NCBI GenBank assembly: GCA_003868215.1
Contig: QWDQ01000026.1
Location: 124,001 to 188,000 of the forward strand
Length of the DNA: 64,000 nt
Reading direction: 5' to 3'
From: Pseudophaeomoniella oleicola
Lineage: Eukaryota; Ascomycota; Eurotiomycetes; Phaeomoniellales; Phaeomoniellaceae
Below are positions 10,513-21,337 of the stretch, one piece after another. Each line of letters begins with the position of its first letter. Position 1 is the first letter of the stretch. A model generated the notes under the pieces. That model ran no database searches, was not told the origin of the DNA, and worked only from the letters and a program-made list of their open reading frames with translations. Made by a program: the position numbers and the translations under genes.

Positions 10513-12702
10513 CTAACTCTGACTCCTCCATGATCCAGGCGTGCTGGCATCACCTCTCCCTCTCCCTCTCCCTCTTCCTCTCCTCTCACCACCTCTCCCA
10601 CGACCTTGACCCCTCGCTCTGAATCCGCCTCTTCCTCTTCCTCTTGCGCTTCCGCTATCAGAAGTTCCTTCTTCTGTCTGTGCTGCAGACTGTGCTTTAT
10701 TACCACTGCTGATATTACCACCACCACCACTACCACCGATTCTTCGACCAGCACTACTTCCTCTTTTACCCTTCCCCTCGATCTTGAAGTCAATCTTGAC
10801 GAGCGGCTTTTCGACCCAGTCTTTCCCTTGCAACTTCCTCGCCTTGCGCTCCTGCTCGTCCATCAACCATGGCTGAAATACGAGCATGAGATCATCAAGG
10901 CCACGAAGTTCAGGCACCCAGGCTTTCACGTAGTCGCCATGCGGATCGTAGTCGAAGGCCTGTTTGACGGGGTTGAATATACGCGCTTCACCGCGTGGGT
11001 CGTTGCCGACGCCGGCGACGTATTGCCAGTTGCCCCAGTTGGAGCTGACATCGTAGTCAACGAGGAGGGATTCGTACCATTCTGCTCCGAGGCGCCAGTC
11101 GAGGCCCATGTGTTTGGCGAGGAAGCTAGCGACGTTCTGGCGTGCACGGTTGGACGTGTAGCCCGTATGAAAGAGTTCGCGTTGGCTTGCATCGATGAGG
11201 CCAGTGCCGGTTTCGCCGCGCAAGAAGCGCTGGATGACATGTTGGACGTCTTCTGTCGTACTCGACGGTCCCGGATTTGACGGCGATTTCCACCAATGGG
11301 GCGTCTCGTTTCGGAACCCGTTCACATGGAATAGTCGAGCGCCAAACTTCCGTGTGCAAAGGCGCATATAATCGCGCCAGAGAAGCTCGAAACGTATAGC
11401 TGCCGTCCCCGGGTTCTCACCCTCTCCATAGCCTTTGACGTCCTTGTATTCCGGACTCTGACCGTTTTCAAAGGCCAGCAGAGAGTGATGAATCTGTCGC
11501 GCAGTGATGCTGCCCAAAGCAAGCCATGCAGAAAGCTTAGTCGAGAAGTCTTGTCCCAGCAACCCATTTCGCGTAGACTTGTAAAATGAAGCAGCGCTGG
11601 AATTGATGAGGTGCCTTAGTCTGCAAAAGAAAAACAGGTTAGTAGTGCAGTAATCATTCGGCTTGAAAGCTGGCGGATGATAATGTCGACATTTTCGGAA
11701 ACTTGGAACAGAGACCAGTAATCCCAAACAATTGATGACCCCTCATACAGCTTTCACCCACGCCGTGATGGGTGCAGCGTCTGGAACGGACGATGTGATA
11801 CTCACCTGTCATGCGCAGCCGCCTGACCGCCTCGAAATTTATGAGCAGATTCTGTCGGGCTAGGATAATGCGGTGGATTATCCAGCAAAGGTGAGCGCTC
11901 CAACGGCGCCAGAAGAGCCGATATCGTAGACTTGAGGGTTTCAGGGATCTTAAAAGGCCCTCGCTGTTCAGGTACGATCGGGGGTAATGGTGGAAGCATT
12001 TCAGGAGTCTGCAAGAGGTCCCGGGGTGCCTCTCGAAGCGGCTCTACTTGCTTTCGGAATGTTGTGAAGACGTCTGGCAGTTTTGTTGGGTTGTCAAATG
12101 GTAGGTCACGACTAATGTGAAGGTTGTCAGTGATCCAAATGTGGTGGACGTTGCGGTACACCGAGAACGGGGGAGACAAACTCGTCTATGAAGTATTTCT
12201 CGTCGGTGAACAACTTGAAGTCCTGGCGATGGTCATCGACAGCACGCTTGACATCGCGTTCTTCAGTTTTTTCCTCGGTACCCTCCTCGCTTGTCATCCA
12301 CACGCCAACTATTTCGACGTCTTTTGTTTCTTTGAATGCGTCTAATAGATCTCTTACAACTTGCCCTGCCATCCCAACCCGTACCGTCAAGCCACTGCCT
12401 ACCCTTTCCAGATGCGATCTAAGGTCCCAAACACTCTCAGCTAAAAATCTAGCTCGATGGGGACCACATCTCCAAAACCCTCCCGTTCGGGATCGAGCTT
12501 CCGGATATGGGGAAGTTTCATCAGGTGAAGATAGAAATCCGGAAACCTCAACTTGCTGTGCTGGAAAGACGTAGAGCGGAAGTAAATGAGTGAATGGAGG
12601 GTCTGGCTGCCGGGACAATTGAGCTATTTCGTGTAGTATTGGATTATCAGCGATCCGTAGGTCGCGCCGAAGTAAGTATATCAACACGCGGGCAGACGAC
12701 AT
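10513..12702 (-). CDS. cry: Cryptochrome DASH (photolyase/cryptochrome family)
   Basis: The exons are 12702-12182, 12111-11806 and 11620-10513 (644 residues). The joins restore KYFIDDRDLPFDNP and AAAHDRLRHLIN. The N-terminal alpha/beta photolyase domain (to about 180) binds the antenna pigment. The FAD domain contains the CRY-DASH blocks GETGTGLIDASQREL and TGYTSNRARQNVASFLAKH, followed by WRLGAEWYESLLVDYDVSSNWGNWQY. DASH proteins bind FAD and MTHF and repair cyclobutane dimers in single-stranded DNA or act in blue-light signalling. The last about 80 residues are an RGG-type Gly/Arg-rich tail, known from fungal CRY-DASH proteins and thought to bind nucleic acid. A 2.3 kb gene-free region lies upstream. 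The 3' end converges on the DUF6454 gene across about 165 bp. Confidence 0.93.
10540..10640. repeat. Low-complexity tract encoding RGG tail of CRY-DASH
   Basis: CTCCCT/CTTCCT hexamer-like repeats on the + strand encode the repeated Gly-Arg steps of the CRY-DASH C-terminus on the - strand. Length variation between strains is likely here. Confidence 0.7.
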
Positions 12703-15018
12703 GCCTGCTCGATTGCTATGGCAGTAAGAGGTTGGCAGACCTCGTCAAGTGGTGGAAATGACACAAGGAAAATCGGCATCTCAGTGTACGTTTGGTAGAG
12801 TCAAGAAAAGAACGTGATGGATGTTGATGCAGCGGCAGAACAAGGGCCGTGCAACTACATTACTGAGAACAGGCATTGTCAAGAACATCGGCGACAAGCG
12901 TCCAGGCATGACGAGCATATATGAAAGCGAGGAGATTGGGTAGATGACGATCTACAATGCTTCCCGATCCCAAGAGATGTTGAACGGGAACGGCGTGGGG
13001 CACATCAAGACCCAGCGAGCCAGGGGGGGAGGTATGCAAATGGGCTGGTAAGCCAAGGGATACACAGGACTAGGACGGCGAGCACGAGCCTGAGCCTGAT
13101 TGTCTGCAGCCCACCATAATACCGTAGTACTACGTAGGCACATCGGTACAACACATCAGTGGACCGATGCGACTAAGCAAGAGATTTGATTAGAGCCCTT
13201 GCTGTGTATATCCAAGAGATTTAAGACCGTTTCGAGTAGCGGCAGAGTTCGACTCGCTTGATTTGACATTGATCTGCAGGGCGAGTGGGAAAGGGAAGGG
13301 GAAAGCGGGTGGAGCCAACAATGGGGATGTCCAGTGCTTTGGTACTACGTAGTAGCAGCCGATGAACAAGCGAAGCTCGGCGAGGCGATCGCTTTTCCGC
13401 CTTTCGGAAGGTCATTCACCGGAATCGCCAGATACTGACGCTATCCAGTCCATCTTCAGATCTGTGCCAAGTCTGAATATGGAGAAAAGGACAAGATAGC
13501 AGCAGGTGGAGGTGGAGGTTGAGGGTGAGGGTGAGGATGAGGTGGAGGTGGAGGAGACCGAGAGGGGAAAGAAAGAAAGAAAGAAAGAAAGAGCTTCAGA
13601 TTGCTATCGATCCGGTGTACCGAAAAGCTCATCGATGAAGCTAATGCGTAATTAAATGAATGGATCAGGCGAGAACCTACGTCCATCGGGTAACTAATGA
13701 AAAGCAAAATGGAAGTGATGACATAAAGGATGTGGTATACAGACACAAGAGGTGTAGAGAATGTTACAATATTGGAAAGGTCTGAAGTGTGTGTGTTTGT
13801 AGATGGTGCCTCGTGTGGAATTGTTGACGATGAGGATGAAGGCGATCAGAATTGGTCGGGGGACTGTAATTACGGCAATCCAGATACACATGCACATACA
13901 GTGACAGTGACAGTGACAGTCTTTTAACCCAGCATCCCAAAAACATTATATCTATTGCTATAGGTACCTTACTGTACCTACCTAGGTAGGTACACTGGAA
14001 AGTATCTAGATTACAGCATGATGCCAAACCAATGATATCAATCCAACTGAGGTACCTCAGGTAAGGTAATTATCACTTTACCAACAGATACAGTAATTTG
14101 ATCACACAAAAAAAGAGACAGGAAAAGAAAGAGTGCAAAATTCCCAACTGACGCAATCACATCTCTCTGTTTTTTCTCGACAGTCCCATCCTAGATCTTC
14201 ATTGCTCCTCATAATAAGAGTAGATCCCAGGCTAATTGAAACGGTGACTGACCTTGACTACCTCACCGTTAACTTACCTATACGCCGGTCTTTCCGGTCT
14301 GGGTTTAGGTGATTACGTACGTACCTTCCTCCCCGTTACACTAATATACTGGGCTACTATTACATACGTAGTAGGTATCAAAGCCACAGTCAAGTCAAAG
14401 TAAAGGGTCTCCCTCCAACAAGAAGAAGATTTCAATTGTGTACAGTAATAAGATGTACTGGAAATGAATGGTAGGATTGTATTGTAGATCGATATCAAAA
14501 AGGGGCACTGTTTGACTGACTACTAACTGTACGTTATTGGTTTGACCCAACCGTCACCCAACTCGAGAGACAGACAAGATACAGACGAGGGAGATCAATC
14601 TTCTTCCCGCCTCGCCGCACGGTCTGCAGATCTAGGATCTAACGTAGTAAACCATCGGAGACTTTGGGTTGGTCACTGCAATACCCATTCTACACCTAGT
14701 TCATCTCCAGAGAAGTACGGCTTGGTTTTATTTTTATCTTTTTCTTTTTTACAAATACTTTGAATGGGTCCAGGGATTGTCGTTGACCCGGAACTCTCTA
14801 GCAGTCGTGTCACTAATCCTTCATCTACGCATTTGCTATGTACAGTATATACTGAGCACAAGACCCGATACCAGGCGCCAAGTCCAATCGGATGTCCCCA
14901 TGAGCAAGTATCACTGGGCGAATAGACCACCACTTTAACTTCTACTAGTGTCGAGTTCGTATGTCACCGCGAAGCTGAGAATGAATCTACGAGTATTACC
15001 GACATAAGCCGAACGTGT
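12703..15018. other. Gene-free 2.3 kb upstream of cry
   Basis: No convincing coding frame was found. It holds TACTACGTAGTA-type palindromes (13123-13134, 13343-13354, 14365-14373), a perfect 22 bp palindrome built on CCTAGG (13973-13994), GGTGGAGG-type repeats (13500-13555), a (GAAA)n run (about 13568-13591) and an (ACAGTG)n run (about 13898-13920). It spans the promoter side of cry and the 3' flank of the glutamate decarboxylase gene. Confidence 0.6.
13973..13994. repeat. Perfect 22 bp palindrome, CCTAGG core
   Basis: The sequence is self-complementary over all 22 bases, built of two inverted ACCT steps around CCTAGG. It could be a dimeric factor site or a hairpin; its function is unknown. 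Confidence 0.8.
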
Positions 15019-16963
15019 CTAGCAGACGCCACGATGAATGCCGTGATGCATAGGTCGTTGCTGTCTAGCAGATCTGTGCTTGGCATCGGTGCCCGTTGAT
15101 TGATGTTGCTTCTCGATGGTCGTGGATCCTGGTTGGAATGCGGAAAGATCAAGAGGATCAGACTTCATCAACCCCTCGGTCACGCTGATGATATCGCTGA
15201 TCAATTGGTCAAGAAGGTCCAAAGACATCGACTCTCGGACCACCACACGCAGGATTTCTGTCTTCTCTTCCTTGGGAGGGAGTGGGTAATCTGCGAACGT
15301 CTCGTCAGCAGATGTCAAGTTCCTATTTCATGGTTCGACTTACTAGGGATAATGTACTGCTTGACGCGAAGTAAAGTACTGACCGCTTCTTGTTTGATAT
15401 GCGGATATTCCTTCTTGAACTCGTCTGAGAACCGGAAAGCGACAACTGGTAACCCCGCATTATAATCCGCAGACGTCTCATTGTCCCGCCCTGTGACCGC
15501 TTCCTGGACACCACCGAAAGTAAATGTCCCCTTCTTGCGGTGAATGTCGCTCACGCATGTGTACCATCCGGTGGCCTCGAGGGCCTTTGACAGCAGACGA
15601 GCATTATGCAAGCAGCCCTCCATGATGTTACGGTATCCGTTGAAGCCCAGATGGATCAGATTGTAATACTGTGCAATGATCTGAGCTCCTGGTCGTGAGA
15701 AATTGAGCGTATAGCTTTCTTCGGTTCCACCGAGGTAATGCAGCTCGAATACCAGGTGCTTGGGCAGGTAAGATTCATCTCTCCAGATGATCCAACCCAC
15801 ACCAGCATAGACGAGACCGAACTTATGGCCTGAAGTGTTGATAGATTTGACTCGAGGAAGCTCAAAGCTCCTAGTTAATGTCAGTGACTCGGAGGTACAC
15901 ACAGTGATCTGACTACGTACCATTTCGTACCGCCTGTCTTTGCGTGAGTGAATGGTGCAATGAAACCTCCACTGGCGGCATCGACATGAATGGGAATATC
16001 GACCCCGTTCTTCGCCTCGTACTCATCCAGGATCTTGGAAATCTCCTCCACCGGTTCATAGTGGCCTGTGTAGGTGCTACCCAGGATGACAAACACGCCG
16101 ATTGTGTTCTCATCGATGTTCTGCTTGACCAATTCCGGATCAAGCCTGAACCGGCTTTTCTCGCTGACGTCCAGTATCCGTGCCTCGACCTCGAAGTACC
16201 TCGCGAACTTCTCCAGTGCTACCTGAGCATTTGCTCCCATGATGATGTTAGGCTTCGAGGTATCCTTCCCTTCGGCTCGACGCTTTTCCTGCCATCTGCG
16301 TTTCATAGCTAGACCGCCAAGGTGAATGGCCTCCGAAGAGCCAGTGGTTGCAGAGCCGATGGCCTTCTCACCCTTTTGCACCCCCCAGAGATGGGCAAGA
16401 ATCGAGACGCACCGGGCGTGCATGTTCATCATCTGTCCCGACTTAGAACCATGGGGGTCTCATTGGGGGGAGGGGGCCTTGTGCTTACCGCAGGGTACTC
16501 GTCGGCATCTGACATGTTCTTGCTCAAATTCTCGACCATCAGAGCTTCGGCTTCGCGCTCCATGTACGTCCCGACAAAGCTGTAGATGGAAAATTAGAAA
16601 AATGGTCGAGCGCACGGGAGCGAGATATGTACCTGGCCAGGTTGAGGTTGGGCCGTCCATCTAGATCAAGCTCGTCTTTGAGCATCTGATGTACAGCTTC
16701 GGCCTCGACGCCCTCTGTGGGGATTCTGTACTTGGATATTTCCTGCTGGCTGCTGTACCTGGTCGAATATGGCGTGGTGGCAGTCATTTTCCTCGCTCGG
16801 ACATGCGCATGCGCCTTGTTGCCCTCCATCTGCGCGACGAGCTCGTCAGGATCAACCTGCTATTCATTAGTCCCCCGACACAAGCTTTGCTACACGCAGG
16901 CCCTGCTAGATCCATGAGATGGCAAGATTGGGAGTGAGTGCTCACATGTCGAGCCAAAGCCAT
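15019..16963 (-). CDS. gad: Glutamate decarboxylase (PLP-dependent)
   Basis: Six exons: 16963-16946, 16856-16633, 16579-16489, 16432-15921, 15870-15344 and 15290-15019 (547 residues). It makes GABA and CO2 from glutamate, the first step of the GABA shunt. Seen in the sequence: GSATTGSSEAIHLGGLAMKRRW (cofactor phosphate and substrate contacts), HVDAASGGFIAPF with the PLP-stacking Asp, and SINTSGHKFG, where Lys298 should form the Schiff base. IIPNYPLPP near the C-terminus is also typical. The first exon encodes only six residues (MALARH), an easy exon to miss. The last about 45 residues are Ser/Gln/His-rich and poorly conserved in this family. The gene lies about 12 kb from the GABA transaminase gene, on the same strand. 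Confidence 0.95.
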
Positions 16964-17479
16964 GGTTGGGAAGTGATTTCAAGTAGAGTTCCTTGACGAT
17001 GAATTCTCGTGGCACGAGGGGTGACGAAACTGCTCGAATGTAAGGTAGTAGTAGTAGTAAGTAGTATCTTTTCTCAAAAGACCAACCGCAATAAATTCAA
17101 GAGTGGTAGAAAAAGAAGATCGAAACATTGATTTATTTTATTTTACTGATAATGTCTCACTTCACCCTCATAAGAAATCCAATGACATATTACTGTCTTG
17201 TCTGCCTGCCTGGTTTCAACAGTCCATCCGGCCGGACCTGACACTCAAGCGGGCGGCGCATCGTTCGTCATAACGTTAAAAGAACAAAAAGAGAGGCGGC
17301 GGTTCCTGGTGGTCCCACAATCATCATTAAGGTACCTTACCCAATTACCTTACCTTACCTTATGTGTTTGGCATGGGTGGGCTACCTAATATTAAGTGGC
17401 ATATGTTCCCTAGGTAAGGTACTCACCTAAGGTAGACAGGCATGTGCTTCTATTAATTATTACCTAGGTACATAGAAGA

Positions 17480-17495
17480 AGTACTACGTAGTACT
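17480..17495. repeat. Perfect 16 bp palindrome AGTACTACGTAGTACT
   Basis: This is the longest copy of a recurrent intergenic palindrome. Shorter versions centred on TACGTA occur at many other intergenic positions in the window. Confidence 0.8.
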
Positions 17496-17816
17496 TGGGT
17501 GATCAACATGTTTTCTGTGATCTCAAGCATCATGATCGCAAAGGGAGAATCTCCCCCTCTTCCAAACACCAATAAGTTACAGTCGACAGGCACATACTAC
17601 GTAAGTTACTACTACGTGGTAAATACCCACAATCATGTCGATCTTCCACAACCAAGCTTTTCTTCCGCCTCTCGCTCGGCCTTCCTTTTCGCTTTCTCCA
17701 GACTTGGCTCTTTTTTCTTCCCGCGATGATCGGAGGCTCCCCATTCATCCAATACTCATCCATAATAGATACAGTACCTATGTACCGTAGGTAGGTAGCT
17801 ACATAATTCTCCCATT

Positions 17817-17846
17817 CACTTTTCACTTTTCACTTTTCACTTTTCA
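17817..17846. repeat. (TTTTCAC)n heptamer microsatellite
   Basis: About four direct tandem copies in the gad upstream region. No function is implied. Confidence 0.85.
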
Positions 17847-19073
17847 AATGCTTGATTGATAGAGATGCCCCCCAAGGAAAACAATCAATAATGTGAGAAG
17901 TCTGGTAAGTTAGGGAGAGAGAGCATTCTTCTTTCTTTCCTTTTTTGGATCCCGTCGCTCGTTCTCGTTCTCCTGGAAGAACGAAACTCCCTGCATGCCT
18001 GCATACCTGCATACCTGCATACCCGGCCGTAAACTGCCGACAGACCGACCGAAAGTTCTTAATTACATTCTTCACAAGAAAAAATTCCATCCCCGACTTT
18101 GCCCTTGCGCCGGCTCGCGGAGGAACTGTTGAACGGGTCCCAGCGAGGGAGGACAAGAACATGTCGGTAAATTAGTCGGCATCTCTTAAGGTATGCAGGT
18201 TAATTAATAGATCTCTGCAATCACAAACCCCCCACCGCCATAACCAACCGCCGCTTAGGAAGCTCGGGAGGTCCAAGGAGTCAGGAAAGCTTCGCTAAAA
18301 GTTGCTTGATGGAATTGAACTTGGGGTGTTGGACAACTGCATGCGGCGGCGGACGACCTGTTGGTAGACATCCTTGACGACCGTCAGTGTTAGGTGAGAT
18401 TCTACTACGCAGCTGATCTCGGTCTACGAATGTGTGTCCGTCAAGGGTCGTGACTCCAACTGTGCAAGGGAGAAGTATAGTCAAATCAATGATTGCGTTG
18501 CAAGTGCTCGTAAGAATACAGTACATGCGACACGTAGCGTGATCAGGTACCCTCAAGTTCGATCTATGCCCTCCGCCCCCTTCCCTGTCGCTCGCGTAAA
18601 ATCCAAATCTGGTGATGCAGAGCATAATGCAGCGTGGTCGCGTAACATCTCAAAAATCAGAACATGATCGAACAAAGCAACACAAGGAAAAACATGAAAA
18701 GCAAGACGCGGTGGTATCATACCAATATGGGAGGAAGGGTATAGATCCGCGGTTGTTTCCGCGTGATAGGGAGAAAAAAAAGAAAGAGAAAGAGACGAAG
18801 ATGATATCGCCAAGTCCTGTTCGACCTTTGCCCTTTTTGTCGCGCCAAACCCCTGAACATCATTTCAAACGATCGCTTGCTGAAATCCCCTTCATCCCAC
18901 AATGAACCATAAAGCCAAGTATGACAATCCTCGAAAACGCCGAGCTTTGTAGACTTTGCACAAAAGAGCCATGTCAGCAAAAGGCAGTAAGTAGTCCTTG
19001 AATCAAGACATCGTGTATCTCTCGTTGTTGTTCTTCTGATCTGTTACCGGCATAGCTTTCTATCGTGACGTGG

Positions 19074-20658
19074 CTATTCTGAACCGGCTTCGCTTATGGC
19101 TTCGCCTCTGCCTCTGGTAGCAGCAGACTCTTCTTTGCCACCAGATTTCGTTCCGCGCTCACCGCAGCCTTTAACCAATATGTGACGCTGTTAAAACACT
19201 AGTTAGATTTCTGTCGACACGAGATATACAGGAGCCATACCTTCAATGCGTCCTTCCTGGAGAAGCTCTTTTCGCAGTAATTACATGGATATGGTTTAAC
19301 TGCTAGGTGAATTCTGCGATGCCTTTTGAGGTCGTGGTTCCGATTGAAACTCTGGGTGCATTGATCGCATTTGAATGGACGATCATTTGGCAGCTGGCCT
19401 GCGCCGTGCTGTCCTCCCGGGTTGCCGTACATCTGGTGGGCGCTGGCAGCATAACCACTATTATACAGGGGACCCGGCATGCCATGGCCGACCATAGACA
19501 GAGGTCCATTCGGGCTGTGGAGGTTACTCATCACAGTGCCTGGCATAGCGGGCATTGTGTAAGATGGATATGGTGGTCTTGCGAAAGCCCCATGCCCACC
19601 AAATCCACCAGGTGATTGGTTCATCGGCGGTGATTGCCGCGGTGTTGAAGCACCAATACCATGTGGGCTCTGTTGTACAGCTGGAGAATGCCCATAGGCG
19701 CTATATGAGTGTGACTGAGTGGTCGGCGATGGGCCATGATACATGGACGATGTCTGAGAGGAGGGTGTCGTCGACGATGCAGGGACGCCATTGTTCATTG
19801 CGGACTGCGCATAGTGCTGTGGTTGATGAGATGCCGTGAGGCCTGTGGGTGGGGCCGCCATCGATGCCTGAAAAGGTGGTAAAGAGTTTATCTCATATGG
19901 CGGTGGGGGCAGGCTCTCGCTGGCTGTAGGAGATGTGCCATTGTTCCTGACCATAGTGTGTAAAGACGGTGAGAACATCCCCCGTGGTGGGACCATGGAA
20001 TTGTTATTCCAGCCTTGGGACGCCATTCCACCGGTAAAGGCGCCTGGTGACGACCCCGGCTGCCAATAGTTTGGAGTGAATGGGGGAATACCGTGCTGTG
20101 TCGGTGCCTGTCCACTATGTAAAACGGATGAGACAGAATGTGTGTGTTCACTGGGGTTATTGGACGGAGGCGTTAACAGATTCCCAACGCTTGTGGCTGC
20201 TGAAGATTGAGGTATGTTCAAGGATGATAGAGGCGGAAATTTCTGTATATTCTGACCGAACTGTGACAGCGCAGGAGGTGGTGGGAGTTCGAAAGCAGGA
20301 AGAGTGGCGTGTCTACGTTCTGTCAAACTCGGAGGCGCATTTATACCGTCAAGCGACCCGCCCATCGCAAGAGGAAGGGTGGCCGCGGCAGCCAGATTGC
20401 TATAGGAGTGTTGGCTCAGGCTTGCAGGCTTAAAGGCCTCCGATTCAGTTGTGGGAGGGGTTGGTAGGGTATTCGATCCCGAAGGTATGGACTGTTGGTG
20501 ATTGCTTCCCACCGCTGACCAATACCGCCTATCGTTCGTCGATGCTGGATCCAGGGAGGGCAACGTTTTCTCGTACAGAAGATATACCGGGTTCTCGTCG
20601 CTCGGGGGTGTCAAAGGAGGTAACGGGGCCAAGTGAAAGAGCTGCTCGCTCTCTCGAG
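19074..20658 (-). CDS. C2H2 zinc-finger transcription factor (5' end unresolved)
   Basis: The last exon is 19187-19074; the main exon runs from 19241 up to at least 20632 and probably to an acceptor at 20658. The protein has a roughly 400-residue Pro/Ser/Gln/Gly-rich region (likely activation or disordered) followed by two C2H2 fingers, CDQCTQSFNRNHDLKRHRRIH and CNYCEKSFSRKDALKRH, joined by LAVKPYP. The second finger is completed across the intron, ending KRHILVKGCG. The fingers sit at the extreme C-terminus, a layout shared with fungal developmental regulators such as FlbC; that name is a guess and no symbol is given. The frame is open upstream of 20632 with no ATG before an in-frame stop, so translation must start in an upstream exon (see 21178-21337) or at an internal Met about 90 codons in. 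Confidence 0.82.
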
Positions 20659-21177
20659 CTGCAACACCTTGGTAAGCCGTGGTTGCGAAGGTTCAGGGAG
20701 ACGCCCTGGACAGGCAAGGGCTAACGAAGCTGAACGAAGAATCGAAAATATCGGCTTAGGATTGAAGTCGGGCCTTGACTATCGAGATATGGGGCTTCGC
20801 TTCAGCGTCACTCGAGGCGGTAATGTGCCAGTGACTGAGTCCGACTCCTCGGTTGCTCTGGATTGACAGTCGCAGCGCTCGGTCTGCGTGTAGGAAAGGC
20901 TGATGAATGATCTAGACACCTTTCAACTGTATATCATACAAGCATGGTGCAAGATGATCGATGTAGGAACCTCTTAGCCTGGTATCGAGGTATACCCCTG
21001 GAAGGTAATATAGTTGCTGATCGCTGCGCTTTCAAGATGTTCGGCTGGGGCTCTTATTCGAGAGGTGACGATAAGCCCGTATACTATGGTACTTGACGTG
21101 AATTGAGTTAGAGAACAAAGAGGACAATATGTCGATCAAGTTTTGAAGGATGATAGTCGAAGTTCAAGCACTCATAC

Positions 21178-21337
21178 AGTATATGCTATATGGATGGGAA
21201 TCTTGCATCTCAGGATCGATATCAGAGGAATGCAAGCGTCGATCCTTTTCTATAAGCTCGTTCCACTGGCGCAAATAGGCAGCGGGAGGGCTGGATGGGT
21301 CTGTCGCCGAAGCAGAGGCCAGTATTTCAGAACCCAT
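21178..21337 (-). other. Candidate first coding exon (or uORF) of the zinc-finger gene
   Basis: On the minus strand an ATG at 21337 opens a 57-codon frame (MGSEILASASATDPSSPPAAYLRQ...) ending at 21164. A GTATGAG donor at 21177 has the right phase to join the TTGCAG acceptor at 20659, giving a continuous protein into the zinc-finger exon. The intron would be 519 nt, long for this genome. The alternative is a small upstream ORF in the 5' leader. This is inference only. Confidence 0.35.

Larger units (their letters stand above)
16964..19073. other. Gene-free 2.1 kb upstream of gad
   Basis: No coding frame is supported. It contains ACCTTACCTTACC and CCTAGGTAAGG tracts (17330-17470), a perfect 16 bp palindrome AGTACTACGTAGTACT (17480-17495), a related element near 17595-17620, a heptamer array (TTTTCAC)n at about 17817-17846 and TGCATACC repeats at about 17993-18021. 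It spans the gad promoter and the 3' flank of the zinc-finger gene. Confidence 0.6.

Noticed and set aside
12952-14938. Several 60-99 codon frames between cry and gad
   Set aside because: They are short, on both strands, low-complexity in part, and without any family motif.
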